A stretch of 64,000 nucleotides of DNA from Polyangiaceae bacterium. Its GTDB lineage: Bacteria > Myxococcota_A > Polyangia > Polyangiales > Polyangiaceae. Under the pieces are notes generated by a model, which worked only from the letters and a program-made list of their open reading frames with translations, had not been told where the DNA came from and did not search any database. Location: NCBI GenBank assembly GCA_016715885.1, contig JADJXL010000020.1, positions 62,001 through 126,000 on the forward strand. The letters are read 5' to 3'. Position 1 is the stretch's first letter. Each line of letters begins with the position of its first letter. Positions 27,733 through 35,041 of the stretch are shown piece by piece. The position numbers and the translations under genes are program-made.

Positions 27733-28380
27733 TCAACCTTGCGATTGTTTTTTCTTGCCGCTGCGAATCTTGGGGAAAAAGCGTTCTGCGGCTTGTTTGC
27801 CGACATCGGCGACGAGGGCGCCGTAGATCTTCGTCATGAGCGTGGCCCAGGCGTCTTCGGCTTGTTGAAGGCGCGTCGAAGCGATGGATTGTGCGGTCAA
27901 TGCTTGTTCGACGGCTTCGGTAGCGGCCTTGAATGCTGCAATGCCGGCGGTGAGCGCTGGGACGGCGGCTGTGCGGACCTCGTCGCTTGGCGCGAGGAAT
28001 TCGTTCATGCGCGAGATCAATTGCCCGTAGCGAGCGATTTCTTGATCGAGCGGTGCGGCTGTGTAATAATCGATTCCGTCGGGGAAGATCTGCGTATAGG
28101 GGGGTTCTTTTGCGGCATTGACGCTGCGTCCGGCAATCCTTGCGCGGCCGTCTTTGGCGGTATCGTCGAGGTCATCGTCGGCGGCGTCGCGGTCGGCGCG
28201 GGCATCTTGCACGGGGCCGGCGGCATCTTCCCATTCACGGCCGCGTTGCAGGACGAGCGCCGTTGCGGCGTCGGCATCGGTGGCGAGTTGGGTACGTTTG
28301 GCGCGGCGAAGGCGGCGGCCGACATAGCGACCATATCGCACGCGTTCGTTATGCGATGCATCGGGATCGGGGAGGCGCAT
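27733..28380 (-). CDS. Hypothetical helical protein
   Basis: 215 residues from ATG 28380 (MRLPDPDASHNERVRYGRYV), with AAGGAG upstream. The Asp/Ala-rich body (AGPVQDARADRDAADDDLDD) is followed by IFPDGIDYYTAAPLDQEIARY and a long Ala-rich helix pair (ALTAGIAAFKAATEAVEQAL). The end is basic (KIRSGKKKQSQG). It resembles a small family seen near mobile and repeat regions in Polyangiaceae, but I cannot name it. It is the last normal gene before the CRISPR island; frames that continue further upstream run through repeats and were excluded. Confidence 0.5.
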   Translation of the reverse strand: MRLPDPDASHNERVRYGRYVGRRLRRAKRTQLATDADAATALVLQRGREWEDAAGPVQDARADRDAADDDLDDTAKDGRARIAGRSVNAAKEPPYTQIFPDGIDYYTAAPLDQEIARYGQLISRMNEFLAPSDEVRTAAVPALTAGIAAFKAATEAVEQALTAQSIASTRLQQAEDAWATLMTKIYGALVADVGKQAAERFFPKIRSGKKKQSQG

Positions 28381-28511
28381 GGGCAAGACTCCTTGGTGGT
28401 GCAGCGACAGTAGCCGAGGTCGCTTGGCTGGGTCAAGTTTTTGTGTGATGGCAGGGGCAGCAGGGTAGCCAAGGCCGGAAGGGTGTCTCCTGAGGCGTCG
28501 AATCGGTGCAT

Positions 28512-28690
28512 AGGGGGGTAGGGTGCGCGGGTTCGACGTTTCGAGAGCGCGCAACAGGGGGTGGGGTGCTCGGTTTCGACATTTCGAGGAGGCGCACCAG
28601 GGAGTGGGGTGCTCGCTTTCGACGTTTCGAGAAGGCGCACCAGGGGGTGGGGTGCTCGGGTTCGAGATGTTCGAGCGGTGCATCCGGGGG
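28512..28690 (+). repeat. Four ~44-bp minisatellite units, left copy
   Basis: Four imperfect units, each containing GTGGGGTGCTCG ... TTCGA(C/G)xTTTCGAG ... GGCGCA. The same block occurs at 33520-33705 in front of the second CRISPR leader. Not coding on either strand by any family evidence. Unit borders are approximate. Confidence 0.7.
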
Positions 28691-28739
28691 CCTGATGCGC
28701 GAATCGAGAAGAGGGTTGGCGGCTTTGGGGGTGCTGATT

Positions 28740-29051
28740 GGCGTGTGTGCGGGGTGGGGTGATGAATTTTCTTTACAGGGAGGAAGTTCTGGGCGAGAGT
28801 GGGTGTGGGCGGTAGGGAGCCGTCCGAGTTGGTCTGTGAAAAGCTGGAAAGGCTAACCGCGTCCGGGGCACAAAACCCGGGGGGGTTAGCGCTTGGGGTC
28901 AACCTTGCGAAGTTGCAGGGGAAAGGCACGAAGGCCACCTGTTGCGGGGTGGTGATCGGAGTGGTTGAGCTCGCTGTTGGGGCGAGGTTAGCGATTCCAG
29001 ATTTGGGGAGCTTACAAACAAGGCCGTTGCGAGGGGTCCCGAGGGGGGTCT
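28740..29051 (+). promoter_or_regulatory. CRISPR leader, left array
   Basis: About 310 bases directly upstream of the first repeat, nearly identical to 33753-34064 (same order, a handful of substitutions, one single-base indel). It contains the A/T-rich patch GATGAATTTTCTTTACAGG and ends GGGGTCCCGAGGGGGGTCT before the repeat. Position on the ATTGAAAC-distal side agrees with transcription to the right. Leader status is inferred from conservation and position. Confidence 0.7.
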
Positions 29052-29960
29052 CCCGCAACGGGTCCGCCCGCGTAAAGGGCATTGAAACAGCCGTCAGGTA
29101 CATGAAGGCGCTTACTACTGCGCCCCCGCAACGGGTCCGCCCGCGTAAAGGGCGGATCTGTCGCCCCAGTAACGGCCCGCAACGGGTCCGCCCGCGTAAA
29201 GGGCATTGAAACAGTAGTTGGTCGCGTCCAGAAACTGGAGCCTATCAGCCCGCAACGGGTCCGCCCGCGTAAAGGGCATTGAAACAGTTGGTCGCGGAGG
29301 TGTTGGTCGTCGCGACGTGTTGGTCGCCCCGCAACGGGTCCGCCCGCGTAAAGGGCATTGAAACATGAATGCTGGGTGGCCTCTCAGCCGCCCAGCTCGG
29401 TCCCCGCAACGGGTCCGCCCGCGTAAAGGGCATTGAAACAGGGCTCACAATCCTTGCCGCTGGAGATTCTCCCCCGCAACGGGTCCGCCCGCGTAAAGGG
29501 CATTGAAACTTGGGTGTACCCCTTGGGTTCCGCTTTCCACGTCTGCCCCGCAACGGGTCCGCCCGCGTAAAGGGCATTGAAACTGCCAAGTTCGGCACAA
29601 GTGTGCCATTGTTTTTTGTCGGCCCGCAACGGGTCCGCCCGCGTAAAGGGCATTGAAACTCATACGAGAAGGGGGCCTTCGGGGCATCCTTGTTCTCATT
29701 CCCGCAACGGGTCCGCCCGCGTAAAGGGCATTGAAACTAGATGCAGACGTTGTTCGCCGGATTGGCAAACGTAACCCCGCAACGGGTCCGCCCGCGTAAA
29801 GGGCATTGAAACATCTTGATTTTCACCTCCAACGAGGGCGAATCACCTGCCCGCAACGGGTCCGCCCGCGTAAAGGGCATTGAAACAAGCCGAGTTCAAT
29901 GTGGTTCCGAGGCCGCCACACAGCCCGCAACGGGGTCGCCCGCGACAATCACCGCAACCA
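29052..29960 (+). CRISPR. CRISPR array 1: 12 repeats plus a degenerate terminal repeat
   Basis: Repeat of 37 bases, starting CCCGCAACGGGTCC, with CGCGTAAAGGGC in the middle and ATTGAAAC at the end. Repeats start at 29052, 29125, 29176, 29249, 29328, 29403, 29473, 29547, 29623, 29701, 29776 and 29850; a degenerate one starts at 29924. Spacers are 33-42 bases. The second repeat (29125) lost its last 8 bases (ATTGAAAC) and part of its spacer. The AUUGAAAC 5' handle fits type I or III crRNA; orientation is to the right, leader on the left. No cas gene is in the window, so it depends on Cas proteins coded elsewhere. Tiny reverse frames reading MPFTRADPLR across it are repeat shadows. Confidence 0.95.
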
Positions 29961-29961
29961 C

Positions 29962-30156
29962 GCGCGGGGTTAAAACCCCGCGCTACACAAAGTCCTCACT
30001 ACCGTTCGGGACTGGCCTTGTGGAATTTCGGATCGTCATCGAGAATCCTCGACGATTTCGCATAGATTGCAGGCCTCGCCATGCAGCCATGACGTCAGTC
30101 CGAGCGCGGTAGCGCGAGGACTTCTTGTCGTGTAGCGCGGGGTTTCAACCCCGCGC
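29962..30156. mobile_element. MITE-like inverted-repeat element, copy 1
   Basis: A ~195-bp element bounded by two hairpins, GCGCGGGGTTAAAACCCC and GCGCGGGGTTTCAACCCC. Reverse-complementing the right end gives AACCCCGCGCTACAC, then AAGTCCTC, CTACCG and GGACTG in the same order as the left end, so there are ~45-base imperfect terminal inverted repeats. No open frame inside. It resembles a REPIN or non-autonomous MITE. A second copy is at 30462-30659. No transposase is nearby. Confidence 0.6.
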
Positions 30157-30461
30157 GGGGCTGGGCGAGGATACGCGTTCGGAGTTTTGAGACGGTCTCT
30201 GCTGAAACCCCGCGCGCGCCTGGCGCGAAGATGCGCGAATCGAGTCTCGAGACAGCCTTTTCAACCCCGCGCGCGCCTGGCGCGAAGATGCGCGAATCGA
30301 GTCTCGAGACAGCCTCTTCAACCCCGCACGGGCGTCGGCCGAGCCACCCTCGTCAACGGGTCCGCCCGCGTAAAGGGCATTGAAACAAGCCGAGTTCAAT
30401 GTGGTTCCGAGGCCGCCACACAGCCCGCAACGGGGTCGCCCGCGACAATCACCGCAACCAC

Positions 30462-30659
30462 GCGCGGGGTTAAAACCCCGCGCTACACATTCAAAAGTCC
30501 CTCACTACCGTTCGGGACTGGCCTTGTGGAATTTCGGATCGTCATCGAGAATCCTCGACGATTTCGCATAGATTGCAGGCCTCGCCATGCAGCCATGACG
30601 TCAGTCCGAGCGCGGTAGCGCGAGGCCTTGTCGTGTAGGCGCGGGGTTTCAACCCGCGC
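30462..30659. mobile_element. MITE-like inverted-repeat element, copy 2
   Basis: Second copy of the 29962-30156 element, carried by unit 2 of the 500-bp tandem duplication. The left hairpin GCGCGGGGTTAAAACCCC is intact; the right one differs by small changes (TAGGCGCGGGGTTTC, AACCCGCGC). Its presence is explained by the tandem duplication, so it is not evidence of independent transposition. Confidence 0.55.
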
Positions 30660-30967
30660 AGGGGCTGGGCGAGGATACGCGTTCGGAGTTTTGAGACGGT
30701 CTCTGCTGAAACCCCGCGCGCGCCTGGCGCGAAGATGCGCGAATCGAGTCTCGAGACAGCCTTTTCAACCCCGCGCGCGCCTGGCGCGAAGATGCGCGAA
30801 TCGAGTCTCGAGACAGCCTCTTCAACCCCGCACGGGCGTCGGCCGAGCCACCCTCGTCAACGGGGTCGCCCGCTCAAGGGCATTGATACGGATCCCGGCC
30901 GGCTACGCCACGACGACTGCGCCATGAATGCCTTGACTCGCTTGACGCATGCTGTTGTTGTCATCGT

Positions 30968-32554
30968 ATGCCGAAGCAAGGTCTGCCGCTACTCATGTGC
31001 GCATGGCTGCTGCTATGCAGCGCCGGTTGCCTCACAATGGCGGACCTCCAATGGAGCAATCCCCGCGCGGACGTCGTGCATATCTGCGACAAACCGCTCG
31101 ATGTCCCCGAGGGCGTGAATCTATGGGCGTGGAACAGCGCGACGGGACAGCTCGTCACGGGCGACGATCCCGCTGAATTGAGGTGGTTTGCGCACCGTGC
31201 GGATGTGCTTTTCGAATACGACCCCGATGCACCCCGATCGAGCGTCTCGAGAATGCCGCCGGAGTACGGTTTGACATGTGAAAGGCCGGCGGCATCCTAC
31301 CCGCAGTGGACGTTCTTGCCGTCATCCACCGTCTTTTTCGGGCCCAATCAACCCTGTGCGGAGGCGGCTCGACGTGCCGATCCGCATTGGCTCGCCGTCG
31401 TGCCGGGAAGCAAACCGCCCAGCAAGAAGAAGGATCCCCCACGCTTGCGCGTCTGCGTGCGTCCGTCGTGGGTCAAGGACGATGTCGGCGCATGGGCCGT
31501 GTTCAATGATGTCAAGGAAAAACGACTTACCGCCAGCGCTATGAAATTCGCAGAAGAGGCTGCCAAGGCGGACGCCATTTTCGTCTTCGATGCAAATGCT
31601 CCTCCAGTGTCCGCGTGCTGGTTCACCGAGGACCCCACGAAGCTGCGTTGTCCGGGCAAGCGGGTCCCAAAGACATGCACCGAGGAAGCACTGTCGGAGT
31701 TGTTGCACTTCGATAAAGGGGTCGACGCATATACCGGACACTCCATGAAATGCGACGGGCAAACCACGTCGACATCGAGCCCGGACGGCAACGGACCGCC
31801 CTTGAACTTCGTGGAAGTGCTCGCGCGCAACCTGGCGATCGCTGGCGCGCTCGCGTCGGGCGACACGTCGGGCTCGCTGAAGGATCCGCACGGTAAGCGG
31901 TATGGGATGCTTGGCGGTAAAAGCGCCGACGGGCCGGATTGGTTGGTCCTTCAAGCGGCCGCGGGTACGTTCGCGATCATCGGCATCCCGTTCAAGTCGG
32001 GCAAGGAGTTCCTTGCGACATTCCGTCGGGCGCTGACCGAAGGAAAGGCGGCGACGATCTTGGACCCGAAGGTCCTCTCGAAGGAGATCGCGGAGCAGTT
32101 GGCGCACGAGCCCGAAAAAGCAGCGGTAAACAAGGTTATCGATGCTTGGAAGCTGGGCGACACGAAGGCCGTCGAGAAGGCCGTCGATGCCCTCGAGTCA
32201 TTCGGCAAGACCATGGCACCATCGCTTCGGGAGGCGGGTGTGACTTTGCCGTACTCGCGGGCGAAGATCTTCACGAGGGGATGGGAAGGGAAGTTCCAGG
32301 CGCATCATATTCTGGAAGTTGACATGGGGGACAAGGTCTTCAAACTGGGGAAAGCGATCGATGATGTCCCGGCCATCGTCCTCTCCGATGCGGAGCACAA
32401 GGCGGTTACGAAGGCGCTGGAGGAAGCTCGAGCAACGATCCTGGCAGGAACCGGCAAAAAGTACCCGGACAAGCAGCAGTTGTGGGCGATCTACCAAAAG
32501 GTGTACGCGGGCAAGCCGGCATGGTTGGAGGCCATTGATGCCTACTTCCAATGA
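30968..32554 (+). CDS. Sit-like polymorphic toxin lipoprotein with a C-terminal AHH (HNH/Endo VII-type) nuclease-like domain
   Basis: 528 residues. Signal MPKQGLPLLMCAWLLLCSAG ends at Cys21 (lipobox SAGC). Residues ~25-290 form a Cys-containing lipoprotein body (PRLRVCVRPSWVKDDVGAWAV); a helical delivery part follows to ~420. The last ~100 residues hold GWEGKFQAHHILEVDM, matching the A-H-H motif of AHH nucleases, and DAEHKAVTKALEEAR. In Myxococcus, SitA lipoprotein toxins pass between kin by outer-membrane exchange and carry variable C-terminal toxins. The next gene, 33 bases downstream, looks like the immunity partner. Sit assignment is from architecture and partner, not from alignment. Confidence 0.65.
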   Translation: MPKQGLPLLMCAWLLLCSAGCLTMADLQWSNPRADVVHICDKPLDVPEGVNLWAWNSATGQLVTGDDPAELRWFAHRADVLFEYDPDAPRSSVSRMPPEYGLTCERPAASYPQWTFLPSSTVFFGPNQPCAEAARRADPHWLAVVPGSKPPSKKKDPPRLRVCVRPSWVKDDVGAWAVFNDVKEKRLTASAMKFAEEAAKADAIFVFDANAPPVSACWFTEDPTKLRCPGKRVPKTCTEEALSELLHFDKGVDAYTGHSMKCDGQTTSTSSPDGNGPPLNFVEVLARNLAIAGALASGDTSGSLKDPHGKRYGMLGGKSADGPDWLVLQAAAGTFAIIGIPFKSGKEFLATFRRALTEGKAATILDPKVLSKEIAEQLAHEPEKAAVNKVIDAWKLGDTKAVEKAVDALESFGKTMAPSLREAGVTLPYSRAKIFTRGWEGKFQAHHILEVDMGDKVFKLGKAIDDVPAIVLSDAEHKAVTKALEEARATILAGTGKKYPDKQQLWAIYQKVYAGKPAWLEAIDAYFQ

Positions 32555-32587
32555 CAGTGGTGAGCATGAGCAAGGGCGCAAAAACAC

Positions 32588-33469
32588 ATGAAGACGAAAA
32601 TCTGGATATCATTCAACGCGCTCCCCATTCCTGGCGGCGCTGCGACGATTCTCGAACCGGCTCGATGTGGTAACGACGTGGCAGACGTCAATGACGTTCC
32701 CATTCTCAATCAAATCTTTGTCCATGTGAAACTGGACGAGTATGATGAGCGCGTTGCCAAACTGCTCACCCTGCTTGAAAAACACGGTGTCGAGGTCGAT
32801 GCGTCCACGTACGTCGAATACTCCGAGGAAGACCGCCAAAGTGCGCGACTATTGTTGATGTCGGCGGATATCAAGAATAGCTTTCACGTGTCCCTGCGAG
32901 GCGGTACCAAGTATGATATGAGCGCAGCGTGCGCCAACTGCGGCGCGGGAGCGGTACAACCATCGGTACTGTACGTCGATGGCGACTATTTGAGTAGGAT
33001 CCGGAAGCATCGGGCGATCGGTAGCTGGCAGGGCCACATCCTCGTCGACGGCGGCATGGTCAAGAAGCTGAAAGACGCCCGCATCACGGGAATCTCGTTT
33101 GGCGACGTTCGAGCGCGATTGAGAAACGACAAATGGACCAGCGTGGCTCGCGACCAAATCCTCATCGAACATACGATGCCGCCCATGCGCGGGGAACTCA
33201 CGGCGGACGACGAGAAGTATCTCTGCAAGGTTTGTCGGCGAGGCGGACGCATGGATTTTCCCAAGCAGCCCTATCGTGAAGAGGATCTGGCCGGGATGCA
33301 AGACTTCAACCTGACGTGGGAATGGTTTGGCGAGTTTTGGCCCGAAGACAAGCAACGAGGTGAAAAGCGTCCGTCGCCCTATGTCCTCGTCACGCCCAAA
33401 GTGATGAACATCTTCCGCGAAGCCGGCGTGAAAACGTTCGAATGGACGCCGGTCGGCATCGAGCGGTGA
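32588..33469 (+). CDS. SitI6-like double-CxxCG motif immunity protein
   Basis: 293 residues, no signal peptide, so cytosolic. Two zinc-binding-like motifs are seen, CANCGAG at ~110 and CKVCRRGG at ~218; the second keeps the Cys pair but has Arg where Gly is usual. The spacing and a C-terminal segment W-E-W-F-G-E-F match the myxobacterial double-CxxCG paralogous family, whose members include SitI6 immunity proteins. It follows the toxin gene closely, as needed to protect the producer. Other cytosolic zinc proteins could share the motifs. Confidence 0.65.
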   Translation: MKTKIWISFNALPIPGGAATILEPARCGNDVADVNDVPILNQIFVHVKLDEYDERVAKLLTLLEKHGVEVDASTYVEYSEEDRQSARLLLMSADIKNSFHVSLRGGTKYDMSAACANCGAGAVQPSVLYVDGDYLSRIRKHRAIGSWQGHILVDGGMVKKLKDARITGISFGDVRARLRNDKWTSVARDQILIEHTMPPMRGELTADDEKYLCKVCRRGGRMDFPKQPYREEDLAGMQDFNLTWEWFGEFWPEDKQRGEKRPSPYVLVTPKVMNIFREAGVKTFEWTPVGIER

Positions 33470-33519
33470 CGACGCCCTGGGACCAGCACCTCGGCAAAGG
33501 AAACGCGCGCGTCGATTCG

Positions 33520-33705
33520 GTGCATGGGGGGTGGGGTACGCGGGTTCGACGTTTCGAGAGGGTGCACTCGGGGGTGGGGTGCGCGGGTTCGACATGTCGA
33601 GAGCGCGCATCAGGGGGTGGGGTGCTCGCTTTCGACATTTCGGGAAGGCGCATCGGGGGGTGGGGTGCAGGGGTTCGAGATGTTCGAGCGGTGCATCCGG
33701 GGGCC
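33520..33705 (+). repeat. Four ~44-bp minisatellite units, right copy
   Basis: Right-hand copy of the 28512-28690 block, preceded by the same GTCGATTCGGTGCAT boundary (left: GTCGAATCGGTGCAT). It starts just after the immunity gene, which marks the border of the duplicated segment. Confidence 0.7.
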
Positions 33706-33752
33706 TGATGCGCGAATCGACACCGGGTAGACGCGTTTGGGGGTGCTGATTG

Positions 33753-34064
33753 GCGTGTGTGCGGGGTGGGGTGATGAATTTTCTTTACAGGGAGGAAGTT
33801 CTGGGCGAGAGTGGGTGTGGGCGGTAGGGAGCCGTCCGAGTTGGTCTGTGAAAAGCTGGAAAGGCTAACCGCGTCCGGGGCACAAAACCCGGGGGGGTTG
33901 GCGCTTGGGGTCAACCCTGCGAAGTTGCAGGGGAAAGGCACGAAAGGCCACCTGTTGCGGGGTGGTGATCGGACTTGTTGAGCTCGCTGTTGGGGCGAGG
34001 TTAGCGATTCCAGATTTGGGGAGCTTACAAACAAGGCCGTTGCGAGGGGTCCCGAGGGGGGTCT
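33753..34064 (+). promoter_or_regulatory. CRISPR leader, right array
   Basis: Near-identical second copy of the leader at 28740-29051, ending at the first repeat of array 2. Differences seen by eye: TTAGCGC/TTGGCGC, CAACCTTGCG/CAACCCTGCG, one extra A in GAAAGGCC, and GGAGTGGTTG/GGACTTGTTG. High identity with unrelated spacers downstream suggests a duplicated leader that stayed in use or was homogenised. Confidence 0.7.
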
Positions 34065-34865
34065 CCCGCAACGGGTCCGCCCGCGTAAAGGGCATTGAAA
34101 CCACCATCCACATCGGTTGTAGCAATGCCAGTGATTGTTACAACCCGCAACGGGTCCGCCCGCGTAAAGGGCATTGAAACTCACAGGATCCTGGGCAGGT
34201 TTCTGCGCAGGAGCTGCCCTCCCCGCAACGGGTCCGCCCGCGTAAAGGGCATTGAAACAGAATTTGCGACATCGCCTGTCGCAATATGACTTGTCCCCGC
34301 AACGGGTCCGCCCGCGTAAAGGGCATTGAAACGATTCTGGGCCATTGCTGGCCTCCTTTCTTTTCTTTTCCCCGCAACGGGTCCGCCCGCGTAAAGGGCA
34401 TTGAAACAGGTTGTGGGTTAGCCGCCGCAGGTGGCGGTGTCTCGAGCCCGCAACGGGTCCGCCCGCGTAAAGGGCATTGAAACAGTTAAGTGTTCTTCTC
34501 CCTGTTCCCTCAGAGTGGGTGCTTCCCCGCAACGGGTCCGCCCGCGTAAAGGGCATTGAAACGTCAAAGGGCCGTTTCGGTAATACGGTTTGAGGAGGAG
34601 CCCGCAACGGGTCCGCCCGCGTAAAGGGCATTGAAACAGGAGCGGAAGGCTCTTCCTCGGCTTGCTCTTCCTTACGTCCCGCAACGGGTCCGCCCGCGTA
34701 AAGGGCATTGAAACAGTATTACCTGATCACCCTGGTAGGTGATGATGGCATCCCGCAACGGGTCCGCCCGCGTAAAGGGCATTGAAACCAAAATCGACGG
34801 CTTCTTTGGCATAACCGTATGCTCGTTCCCCGCAACGGGGTCGCCCGCGACAATCACCCCGCAAC
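34065..34865 (+). CRISPR. CRISPR array 2: 10 repeats plus a degenerate terminal repeat
   Basis: Same 37-base repeat as array 1. Repeats start at 34065, 34144, 34222, 34297, 34371, 34447, 34526, 34601, 34678 and 34752; a degenerate terminal repeat (CCCGCAACGGGGTCGCCCGC) starts at 34829. Ten spacers of 37-42 bases, none matching those of array 1 by eye. The same degenerate terminal repeat ends array 1, so the two share leader, repeat and trailer. Transcription to the right is inferred from the leader position and the ATTGAAAC end. Confidence 0.95.
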
Positions 34866-35041
34866 CCCGCGCGGGCGTGCATTGAGGACGGGGGAGCCTA
34901 GTTGTGAGGCGCTCTTCCCCTCCTGAACGATTTCCACGCCTCGCTCGCATTCATCCAGGGCATAACCGGCCCGTTCGTTGCTTGGTTCTCGCGTGAGGTC
35001 GCGCCCGACGCGACGACCAATGCATCGAAGGGAGGGGTTTC

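Larger units (their letters stand above)
29855..30889 (+). repeat. Tandem 500-bp duplication that includes the last CRISPR repeat and spacer
   Basis: Unit 1 runs 29855-30354 and unit 2 starts at 30355 with the same sequence: the last 32 bases of a CRISPR repeat, the spacer starting AAGCCGAGTTCAATG, the degenerate repeat, a MITE-like element and tandem 57-bp units (GCCTGGCGCGAAGATGCGCG at 30218 and 30275, and a third diverged copy before). Unit 2 ends near 30858 followed by a decayed repeat remnant (30859-30889) ending CATTGATAC. The units differ by a few small indels. Confidence 0.85.

Noticed and set aside
28523..28856. Forward frames over the 44-bp minisatellite (RGWGARFRHFEE units)
   Set aside because: They follow the repeat and recur in several frames at both copies; no start site or family.
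29012..29768. Reverse-strand frames reading MPFTRADPLR and LYAGGPVAG many times
   Set aside because: They are CRISPR repeats read in three frames; each repeat gives the same peptide and spacers break the pattern.
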